64,000 nucleotides of DNA, taken from contig JAHRHY010000002.1 of the NCBI GenBank assembly GCA_019671135.1, forward strand, positions 1,116,001 to 1,180,000. The letters are read 5' to 3'. Of this stretch, positions 22,512 to 30,823 are shown in pieces; the stretch's first letter is position 1; every line of letters starts with the position of its first letter. This stretch comes from Linnemannia hyalina. Its lineage: Eukaryota; Mortierellomycota; Mortierellomycetes; Mortierellales; Mortierellaceae. Under the pieces are notes generated by a model. It did no database searches, was not told the origin of the DNA, and saw only the letters and a program-made list of their open reading frames with translations. The position numbers were made by a program, and so were the translations under genes.

Positions 22512-24116
22512 TTAACCTTGTTCCAGGCGTAAGAGAAGAGTGACCAAGCTTGGCCATTGCTGATTGCCTTGGCGTTGTCGTAGTCCCTGACGATACATGT
22601 TTCCTGACTGAGCATCTCCAAAAAGACGCGTTTAAAAACGCTGAAAGCTCCGGCGTCGAGGGGCTGTGCAACAGGCGAAGACTGGGACGGAGAAGAATAG
22701 AACGGGGACGAGAGTTGAAGCAGTGGTGATTGATGTTATTACTATGATACAACTAAATATATATACAAAGTCGCCAACTAGGTTTCTAGGTGTAGTGTCA
22801 TACAGAGTCAGAGATGATAGAGAGTGACAAGGAATGACTAACTAGAGAGCAATGATAAACCTAACATGTTGCAGGCTGGGTAACGGAGGTTGAGTTCTTG
22901 GGTAGTTGGAGGATACGGAGATGCTTCCATGGGGTGTTGGTTTCCGGGTCACGCATGTCGATGTTACTGTGTGCTGGACAAGAGTCGAGTAGGAGAAGGG
23001 ACCGCTCGGCGAGTCCATCGTCAAACAACTTCAGCCATCCCATGAAAACGTTGCGATTCATCCATCCCTTAGACGTAATCCTGATGTTCATCATCTCCAA
23101 CGACTCTTCATGTACATATCGCGCATGACTCTTAGCTAATATAGGCAAGAGAGAAAGATAGAATTAATTAACCATAGAATTGGACACACAAAACAACATA
23201 CAGAAACAAAAACAGATCTTTATCATTACCTAGAAGCAACAGTCTTATCGAACTCATTGTCTTTGCCTTTCGAATAGAGGTACCCGAAGCATTAGCGCAC
23301 ACCAGGAGGGAAAATCAACATGCACGACTTGGCTTGCCTCCAGCATTGTTGCCATCAACGGTGTAGGACTTGGAATTCAGCTCCCTCAGATACAGGCCGG
23401 TTTCGTTGCAATTGTAAATATTGTCGGGATAATAATCCGAAAAAATCTGGGTGATCGTATCAAGCCCGGGTGAGTCGCCTTCATATCGACGGAAACGGAC
23501 CCTCCATGAAGTTGACAATAGGAGACATTGTGGCGCTTCTTGAAACCATCAAACCCGGACGCGCAAAAGGACGGGTGGACTCCAAAACCACCCTTCTCCA
23601 ACTCGAACCAGTCTTAAAGCAAGGTGTATGTGAGCGTGGCGGCATTCTGGATCATCTTGACGCTAACGTGAGTTTTGCGTTTTTTCTGATCATCCAACCA
23701 TCGGACGACGACCATATCCACCATGGTGTTCTTGTTTTGGGTATAGTAGTAGGCGGTCGGGGGGAGCTGCAGGGCGGTCCTTCGATAATAGTCCTCCTTA
23801 TTGACTCAACCATTGAGTGTCTCTTGGCGAGGTCGATTCCAACATATTGGCCAAAGGTGCTGAAGGATACTGTGTTGTTCGTGTCCTCGAATCGACTGAC
23901 GAGGTAGTGATACATGTCGAAAAGCTCAATTCTGACACGCGACGGCACGACCTTCTTAGCCATTTGGAGCCTGTATTCCTTGTATTTTGGGAGGATCAGC
24001 ATCGTAAAGACATCGCCGCTCCTAGCGAGAGATAATGGGTCCAGATATCGCTGCATCCATTCGTCCTCCCTTGCAAGCTCGGCGACAGTGTATTTTTTCG
24101 CTTTTGTAAGGGGCAC

Positions 24117-24285
24117 CAGTAAGGAAATTCTAAAGGTGCCGGGTGTGGTGTCATGCTTGCGTGGACGGCCACGCTTTTTTTTGCGGAGGGGACTGGATCA
24201 TAATGCAAAGCAAGTTGAGTAGACGATCGAGCGCAACGACCGATCATGTGACTGATTGTGACTGATATTTTTTCTACATATTCTT
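24117..24285. other. upstream flank of the dead transposase
   Basis: Contains a CACGCTTTTTTTTGCGGAGG-like stretch and AT-rich sequence. Nothing further is seen. Confidence 0.3.
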
Positions 24286-24290
24286 TTTCA

Positions 24291-24346
24291 AGCCTGCTTA
24301 GCTCTCTGGTAGAGCGGCCGGGTTCAATCCCCTTCGGGTGCGAATC
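24291..24346 (+). other. tRNA-like A-box/B-box sequence (tRNA-derived relic or Pol III promoter)
   Basis: TTAGCTCTCTGGTAGAGCG matches a tRNA D-arm (A box), with a perfect GCTC/GAGC stem around the loop. GGGTTCAATCCCC, a B-box-like T-arm, follows almost directly. The anticodon arm is missing, so this is not a functional tRNA. It could be a tRNA-derived SINE fragment or a Pol III promoter for sequence downstream. Confidence 0.35.
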
Positions 24347-24663
24347 TGGGTTTTGAGGTTTTTGAACTACCTCCGTAGTGTTCGGTTGAGAGGTGAATCG
24401 GGTGACTGTCATTGGGGAAAGTGCAGCACGAGCGATCAAAGGTACAACCAGAGGAAGAGAAAGGGGATTTGGGTGTCAGCCCAAAAGTAATGAGTTCTAG
24501 AAGGAAGAGTGAAAAGAGAAGGGATAGATAAACGAAGGTCCACTGGAAGATGGACATGAAGACAAGGAAAATATAGGGAAAGAAAGATATATTTATGAAG
24601 GAGAACGGAAAGGAACTGAAGGTAATTCTAAGGAAATGCTAGTTATTTATATAGAGGTGCGGT

Positions 24664-24898
24664 TCGGCTGAGTCCCGGGGGGCCGGCGTCGAGGAGCCGG
24701 TCGATCATCCGAGCTCAAGAGAGATTTCGGGACGGGGCCGGCTGGTGCCTTCAGGGCATCAGCGTCGGTCCGGCGGACCGCAGTGTGCCGCGACTCAGGA
24801 TCCTAGGGGCCGGTAGGGAGGTGGTGACCAGAAAGACTATAGGTGAACCTGCTTAAGGGGAAACAGGGAATCCTAACAGTAGCGGGTCACGTGTTTTT
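24664..24898 (+). ncRNA. GC-rich foldable island, possible Pol III RNA (unassigned)
   Basis: Conspicuously GC-rich against AT-leaning flanks. CTGAGTC near 24669 can pair with GACTCAG near 24794, enclosing several local hairpins, for example GGTCC-GGC-GGACC and CCGG...CCGG. The segment ends in GTTTTT at about 24893-24898, a possible Pol III terminator. It contains TAGGTGAACCTGC, identical to the conserved 3' end of 18S rRNA. It also has, in order, GGTGACC, GGTGAACC, GGAAAC and CAGTAGCGGG, which resemble landmarks of the SRP RNA S domain, although the 3' strand of helix 5 and the AGCAG loop are not evident. No firm identity. Confidence 0.25.
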
Positions 24899-25364
24899 GC
24901 GATTAAGGAATGTAACCAAAAACCCCTAAACACCCCTTAAGAATCGCACTAACTGCGCAACCTCTTTAAGTGATTTCGTGATAAAGCAGCGCGGAAATAG
25001 GCTCTCTCCGGGCCACCAGTCGCAGTCCGGTCCAGAACCTGGCTCTGCGCAACAATTGTCTCTGCTCTTCACAGGAAGAAGATAAAACTAGATACGAATG
25101 AAGGGGATTCTTCCCATCCTCTCCATCATTGACAACCTCCTCCTTCCTAACAAACTCTCCAACAACCGCTCGTCAGCAGCACGTGGGTCCTTGGTCGCTC
25201 CAGGGCACCTTCCTTCATCATGTGTGGCTAACGAAGCGCCACACGGAAGAAACCATCGTGCGTGATGTAACCGTGTCCCTGACTCCAGTCACCTCGGGGG
25301 CCTGTGTACTTGGATGTCTTGTTCTTGACAGAGATACCCTGGGTATGCTCCAAAAGACCATATT

Positions 25365-25511
25365 AGCCTCCCTCCTTTATTAAAAATGGATTTCGATGCC
25401 GATTTCAAAAAACCGATGCCATTTTTCATGGCTCTGACAGGACGAGAAAAAAAATGACATCGGTTTTTTGAAATCGGCATCGAAATCCATTTTTAATAAA
25501 GGAGGGAGGCT
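25365..25511. repeat. large near-perfect inverted repeat (62-nt arms, 23-nt loop)
   Basis: The left arm 25365-25426 and right arm 25450-25511 are reverse complements with a single mismatch. The arms begin AGCCTCCCTCCTTTATT and include GATTTCGATGCCGATTTC. Transcribed on either strand this would form a 62-bp hairpin. It could be a foldback MITE or an inverted-repeat small-RNA precursor. No clear target-site duplication is visible at its ends. Confidence 0.85.
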
Positions 25512-26353
25512 GAGGAGGGGGTATTGTTTTATGCGACGCACACCGGCCACGAGGACCACGACGAAATAAATAATTTACAAACAAAAAAATCCAATTCTTT
25601 TTCATTGAATACAATCAATTCAATAATAATAGAACTGTTATTCGGTCGCTTTATGGGTCGTTCAAATAAAAAAATCGGCGGCACTTTTTCCATTCCTTAT
25701 CTCCCTCTATTCTTCTACCCTTCCCCTTTTGTCCTCCTTGGTAAACCTTCTTTACTCGTGACCTTTTCGCTTTTCCCGCCCCTTTTTTACACCACCGAAG
25801 AGATCGTCACTTGAATCAACAACCAAAGGGAATGAGGATTACTTCCAGAACATAAACAGACCCTTCGCCTTTCTTTTCTTTTCTCTCTTCTCACTTCTCT
25901 CCTTTGTCTTGTTCTTCCCTCACCCTCTCTCCTCCTCCCTTTGCCATCGTAACTCCGCAACAAAAAATCATCCAATTCGACAACGAAATTGTGACAATTT
26001 TCTTCAGCCGTTTTACTGTTACACACTGTCCCCTCCCTTTTGTTTAGTTTCCCACCTTCATCCATTCCTTCCTTCTTTCCATTCCTCTCTTGTTGACTCA
26101 TTCACTTTTCACTTTCCTTCTTCTTCCTTTCTTACAGTCTGCACTCCTGCTCGCAGCTCTTGCTCTTGCTGTTGTTCGCAACTCTTACCCCACCCTCTCT
26201 CGAGACCACCAGCTAGCGCCACCTTATCCGTCTAATCTTTAACCTCAGACAACAAACAGTCGCCCCCTCATACCTTCTGGGCCGCTTTGCCTCTCTGAGT
26301 CTCCACCTACCACCACTACAACAACAACAACAACAACAACAGCAACAGCAAAC
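25512..26353. promoter_or_regulatory. promoter and CAA-rich leader of the cyclin gene
   Basis: No gene. From about 25850 the sequence is strongly C/T-rich. Immediately before the ATG at 26354 lies a (CAA)n/(CAG) tract (about 26318-26350), a common form of unstructured fungal 5' leader. Confidence 0.5.
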
Positions 26354-27544
26354 ATGGTTTCAGAAGAAAAGCGCAAGGCAATTATTGATATGGCCGACTT
26401 TGCCACCTCCATGTTCCTCTACATCCTCGCCGAGCACGAAGACTCTTCCACACCAGCAAGTTGCGACCCCACCCACAAGCCCTCTCGCCGTCGGAAACAC
26501 ACGGACATGGTCAAACCTATCGTAAAGTTCCGCACGTTCTGCGTCCAAGTCCTTTGGCATACTCGCAGATCTCCTAGCACCATCATCCTCTCGCTCCGAT
26601 TCCTCCACCAAATTGTGAGCAACCTCAGGGACAAGAATAAGCGCCTGACCAGTAAAAGGAGATACGAGAAGCGCTTCTTTATCGGAGTCCTGATCCTCGC
26701 CGACAAGTTCCACAACGATGGCTCGCTCAACAACGACTGCTGGTCCTGGCTCACAGGGATCAGCATGGGCAAGATCCGCTCGATTGAACGGCAGTTCCTC
26801 GAGATTCTCGACTACAAGGTCTTTGTCTGCGCCGAGGAGTACACTGAGTGGCTAGCCTGTCTTGTGAGCATGACGAAACGACATATGCCCACCCAAATAT
26901 CTGTTGCTTTAAAGCAACAATCCATCGCCGCTGCCTCATCCATTTCACCAATCGACCACACTACCACTACCAAAGAACCCACTCCATCCATACCCAAGAC
27001 TACTACTACCAAAGAACTCACTCCATCCATACCCAAGACTACTACTACCAAAAAACCCACTCCATCCATACCCAAGACTACTACTACCAAAAACCCCACT
27101 CCATCCATACCCAAGACTACTACTACCAAAAAACCCACTCCATCCATACCCAAGACTACTACTACCAAAAACCCCACTCCATCCATACCCAAGACTACTA
27201 CTAAGGTCGTTTCGCCAACACCACCCGTCATCCAGCAGGATCAGGGATCGTCCAGGAGGTCGGACAAGGCTAGCGGAAGTAACCGTCATCCTCATCTATA
27301 CTCCCAGAAGGACGGCCAGAGTCAGGGGATTGAACAGAGCAATAGCTCGAAGGCCCCTATTTTGAAGTCAACTGGAAGAGCAGCAAATTCAGCAGCAACA
27401 GCGATTGTGGCAGGAGGAAAACGCACAGAGAGACTTGCAAGTGCAAGCTACACCTCCAAAGCAGCAAGCGCAGCTGCAAGACACCCTACTAAAGCAACAA
27501 CCACATCGAACGTCCCTCGGCCTACGAATCCTGCACGCCCCTAG
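26354..27544 (+). CDS. Pho80/Pcl-like cyclin with 13-residue tandem repeats
   Basis: Regulatory partner of a cyclin-dependent kinase, most like the Pho80/Pcl group by its single compact cyclin box. The 396-residue frame is intronless. The cyclin box occupies about residues 50-170: FRTFCVQVLWHTRRSPSTI, then LILADKFHNDG and GISMGKIRSIERQFLEILDYKVFV, with the Lys-Phe-x-x-Asp helix typical of the fold. After it come six tandem copies of a 13-residue Thr/Lys/Pro unit (TTTTKxPTPSIPK; 26960-27193, exactly 6 x 39 nt), then a Ser/Ala/Thr-rich tail. The frame closes with TAG at 27542, yet the same frame stays open for 80 more codons of the same composition. The start follows a CAA-rich leader. CDK partner unknown. 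Confidence 0.85.
   Translation: MVSEEKRKAIIDMADFATSMFLYILAEHEDSSTPASCDPTHKPSRRRKHTDMVKPIVKFRTFCVQVLWHTRRSPSTIILSLRFLHQIVSNLRDKNKRLTSKRRYEKRFFIGVLILADKFHNDGSLNNDCWSWLTGISMGKIRSIERQFLEILDYKVFVCAEEYTEWLACLVSMTKRHMPTQISVALKQQSIAAASSISPIDHTTTTKEPTPSIPKTTTTKELTPSIPKTTTTKKPTPSIPKTTTTKNPTPSIPKTTTTKKPTPSIPKTTTTKNPTPSIPKTTTKVVSPTPPVIQQDQGSSRRSDKASGSNRHPHLYSQKDGQSQGIEQSNSSKAPILKSTGRAANSAATAIVAGGKRTERLASASYTSKAASAAARHPTKATTTSNVPRPTNPARP
26960..27193 (+). repeat. 39-bp coding minisatellite, six copies
   Basis: Six head-to-tail 39-bp units (ACTACTACCAAAAACCCC-ACTCCATCCATACCCAAG type) inside the cyclin gene, differing at a few positions (Glu-Pro, Glu-Leu, Lys-Pro, Asn-Pro). Units 3/5 and 4/6 share the same variant residue, suggesting a recent doubling of a two-unit block. 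Confidence 0.95.
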
Positions 27545-27784
27545 CAGCTCAAATGTCCTTCTGGATCTCGCATCGACCAAGTGACTCCTCCTCAAGGTCG
27601 CACGACAGCCGGCGCACCTACTCATCCTACCTCTGCGACCACTACCGCCGCTATTGGCCCTTCTTCTGCCACAGCCGCCGCCTCTACTCCGGCTGCCACA
27701 TCAGCGGCACCACCATCTGTTTCGTCTTTTTCACGCCGGACTCAACCGCATATCTTTACCTCCGGATCTAGACAGCAGCAGTGA
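27545..27784 (+). other. in-frame extension of the cyclin gene after TAG
   Basis: In the cyclin frame, 79 sense codons follow the TAG before a TGA at 27782. They encode a Thr/Ala/Ser/Pro-rich sequence of the same character as the upstream tail (for example HPTSATTTAAIGPSSATAAA). It could be readthrough, a removed intron, or a recently truncated C terminus. Confidence 0.5.
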
Positions 27785-28605
27785 CAGTCCTCTCTACGAA
27801 CGCGACTCTGTATCAGGAATCTACTGCTCTGCCATCCTCAAACACCGGGCCATTACCGTCCGCTAGCAACCCTCCGCAAGCAACCCTCCTTATTCTTCCA
27901 CCCAGTCACATCAGCCACAGCAGAATCGGATTTCCTTCAGTTCGCCTTCAGTTCACAAAGAAGGACAACTCTCGACTGGCGTGCGGACCTTGCCCAGGAC
28001 TGGATCGTCTTCCTTTCAGCAGACCAATCGCTCTCCAGTATCTCATGGTGTCCCTTATCCCTGGACACTGTTTCTTGAAGTTGCCCATTGGTATTACCTA
28101 TTGATGCTGCCCCTTTATAGTGTCCCTGATATAGCCTTTTGATGATGTCTCTTGACTGTTTCGCCTTACGCTTTGATACTAACCCTTGCTGTTCTCCTTG
28201 GTATTGTCTCTTAGTGTTATCCCTTTGCGATACCTCTTTAATGTTGCCCCTTGATGTTGACCATAGTGTTGTCACTTGATGTATGCCATGTCGCCGTCCA
28301 TTGGTGTTGTCTTTTGATGTTGTCTGCCATCCCTTTGCTGTCCTTTGCTTCTTATTATGCTGCAAGAACAGGGATACATACAAGCATTCATCCGCGTCTC
28401 TCACCCTTCTCCTACAAGACTGCAAGGACGGGATGTATGCACACATGCTAGGAGAGTGGGTGAGCAGCGATGTTACTATTAGCAGATACTTGTGAAACCC
28501 TAAATAGAGATCCATATCAATCGACGTATGACACATTAACACATTAGGCTTGTAGGCATCAAACGTTTTCCCACCTCGAACCCCGTACTCACCGTCATCT
28601 CCAAA
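27785..28605. repeat. degenerate short tandem repeat region
   Basis: No supported gene. From about 28080 to 28350 a degenerate unit of roughly 15-20 nt (core TTGATGTTGTC / CCCTTTGATGTTG) recurs many times. The long open frame on the opposite strand comes from this repeat and has no ATG at its head. Confidence 0.5.
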
Positions 28606-28850
28606 ATGCAATCTAGCTTTCTAGTTGCATTTTTTTTTGCCCTGGCCATTGCAGTCTCGGTAACAGTGGCTACTGCCAGCTCTAAGGATTATACTCACAA
28701 GTAGTATTACCAAGACACAAGGACTTAAGCTCGGGAAACTTGTTTATGACATTACTCCCCCCTCTTCCTAGAGACTATAGCTACGACCCTACATCTTATG
28801 GCGGTAGCAAGCTTGGTTCACCTGGTTCACCAGACCCACCAGGTCCTTAG
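28606..28850 (+). CDS. small secreted protein (57 residues, one intron)
   Basis: Two exons, 28606-28700 and 28772-28850, joined over a 71-nt GT-AG intron, give a 57-residue protein too short to stand out as a plain ORF. The N terminus is a strong secretory signal (MQSSFLVAFFFALAIAVSV, continuing to Ala-Thr-Ala-Ser, a good cleavage site). The mature part is about 30 residues, rich in Tyr, Gly, Ser and Pro, with no Cys, ending GSPGSPDPPGP. No family is recognised. Support is the signal peptide, the phase-matched intron and a natural stop. The donor GTAGTA is non-optimal. Confidence 0.5.
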
Positions 28851-29750
28851 GAGGTACGACAAGCCTAGTAAATTTATAACCGCGAATATTACATGGCTCT
28901 CACACTGGCCAGGCACACTGTAACAGTACCAAACTGCACAGGCTAACAATGCATCAGAACGAAGTCAGGTGTGATCAATTCGTAAAAACCGCCTGCCAGC
29001 TCTTCACATGAACGCCAGCCTTTTTATTACCCTTTCCTCAGTCCCTATATACCCTTGCACCCGGGTCCCTGTAACCTGCTCCTGTGCCCTACATCTTATC
29101 CCTTTACTTGACACGTCTGGTCGCCAGGGCATATGTTGAACTGCCCTTAACTCATGCGCGGAAAAAAAAAAAGAGATGTTCTTTCGAACAAATCTATAAA
29201 CCCCCTCAAGAAGAGAAAAAAAAGGAACGCAGAAGACCCCCATTCCGTAATTTTGGGCATCATACATATGTAGGCCGCATAGAGTGGCATGCATATGTTG
29301 GGCAAGTAGAGGGTATGTTTTCGAGCACTACACATGTCAAGCTGAGACGGAGAAAGAAAAGAAACATCAGGGTTTTATTAAGGTGGGAGAGGAGAGGAAA
29401 GTTGCATAATGGACGTGGAATGGCAAAAAAAGGATATTGAATTTGTCGTTGGAGAGCGATAATAGAGGCAAAAAAAAAAAAAAAAAAAAAAAAAGGTAAG
29501 CGAAGAAGGATAGCTGTGGCAGTCGTGTAGATGGCTGATCTACGAGAAGAATACATAGGCGACAATGGTGAAAGCAAGACGCATGGAAAAACTCACTGAA
29601 GGGAGAAAAAAATGTATGGTCTCGATATCCTGCACACAACCACCTAAATGACAAAAGGCGTGGCAAAACGGGCTTTGGAGAGTCGCGCCTTGGCCGAGTC
29701 ACGACGATATTCTTCTTGCGTCTAGGCTTTCCCCACATGGCCAGTCTTTG
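28851..29750. other. intergenic region
   Basis: No supported gene. A poly-A tract of about 25 nt lies at 29469-29493. Confidence 0.4.
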
Positions 29751-30298
29751 TCATGTGAAGCGTCGTCTCCTTGGGGTGATTGCCTCGGCGGTTCTCATTG
29801 CGAGAAAAATGGCCATGGTGGCACTGATGATGGCGGTGAGAATGCTGTTCGTCGGTGCGGAGGTTGTTGCCAGCGATGGGTGTGTGGTTGGTCAAGACCT
29901 GGCTGTTACCGCAGGTGACAAGGATATGGTTTGCTCGAGGCTGGAGTCTTGGTGTTGACACCGATCAAGTTAACCGGCGAACTGTTGTTGGTCGTGCTGC
30001 TTTTGGTCGTGCTGCTTTTGGTGGCGACACAGTGGATTCCACATTCCACATTCCACATTCCACATTCCGATCCAATTCTGGCTACCATGACACGACATGA
30101 CCTCTCCACTCCCTTGAGCATATCAGAGCAATGGACTAGGTTGAACAGCTTCCTGATCGTCCGTTGATCCTCAACATCCGTCAGCAGATCGCTCAACAGC
30201 CGATTATCCGCTAAATAGTAGGGAACACATCCCGAGAAAAAGTATGAACAGGACATTCTTAGCACCTTCTCGTCCTCAGCGAGCACTGATTTTTCCAT
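29751..30298 (-). pseudogene. possible Thr/Ser-rich membrane protein, broken or unresolved splicing
   Basis: On the minus strand an ATG at 30298 opens a frame with a Cys-containing domain (CSYFFSGCVPYYLADNRLL...), then Thr/Ser/Asn-rich sequence, stopping at about 29906. A different frame just downstream gives ATTSAPTNSILTAIISATMA, a membrane segment followed by four Arg and a stop at 29751. Together they would make a surface-protein layout, but no convincing intron joins them and no signal peptide is visible. It may be a pseudogene. It includes an ACATTCC microsatellite (30038-30069). Confidence 0.3.
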
Positions 30299-30653
30299 GA
30301 TCGTGTCGCTTCTTCATAGAGGAGTGTGGTTTTGGGGCGCATCTTGGCATTCCATGGTTTCTATTAACAATTTGTCCCATTCAACGGGCTCTACAATCTC
30401 GTCTATGGACGAATTCGCAAAACATTATAAACAAAAAAAAGGGAAGAAGGAGGTTGTGATTGTATCGATCAAAGAGTCGTGAACAAAAAAGAAAAAAGTA
30501 TTAGAAAAGCACATCACATATATATATATTTATATCATCCACCGCCACCACCTCGCATCACTTCATCCCACACAACTTCCAGTGCCTTCCTTATTCGTCC
30601 TTCATTCTTTACTTTTTTTTGTAATTATTTCTTTCTCTCCGGCAAAAGTCTTG

Positions 30654-30792
30654 TTATTCCTTGTCGCCAACAAAAACCATAGAGTTCAAGAGACCTTTCT
30701 TCCGCCCAGGGCCTGGGAGCATCAAATTCATCACTGACAAACTGTCCCTCAACGTACTGACCGACAGCTGTTGGTTCGGGTACAGCGGCGGC

Positions 30793-30823
<31 letters not shown>

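Larger units (their letters stand above)
21317..24116 (-). pseudogene. pogo/Tigger-like (CENP-B type) DDE transposase, dead, split by two MITEs
   Basis: Remnant of a Tc1/mariner-superfamily pogo-type transposase. From the 5' end (24116) it reads an N-terminal helix-turn-helix-like region (MPLTKAKKYTVAELAREDEW), then a 'FKKRHNVSYCQLHG' block, a first catalytic block IYNCNETGLYL, a second block LLLLDSCPAH, a QPLDAGAF block and a C-terminal tail (STIRNCFAHVPALPEAV). Several frame changes and stops separate these blocks. The first acidic residue expected in the family pattern 'N.DETG' is Asn here. Two 495-bp elements sit inside the 3' end; removing each with one target duplication reconnects the frame (Asn-Lys-Val-Lys-Pro-Ser and Pro-Tyr-Ile-stop). 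No terminal repeats of the transposon itself were identified. Confidence 0.8.

Noticed and set aside
21326..22512. The two 495-bp repeats as LTRs of a retrotransposon
   Set aside because: They are direct repeats, but their ends are imperfect inverted repeats with 3-bp TWA duplications, and the sequence between them is host transposase, not a retroelement.
24291..24346. A functional tRNA gene
   Set aside because: No anticodon arm and a poorly paired T stem.
24664..24898. Calling the GC-rich island SRP RNA outright
   Set aside because: The 3' strand of helix 5 and the symmetric AGCAG loop next to the GGAA tetraloop are not evident, and T5 follows the S-domain-like part too early.
27937..28611. 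224-codon minus-strand frame
   Set aside because: No ATG at its head, low-complexity repeats and no domain; it comes from the degenerate tandem repeat.
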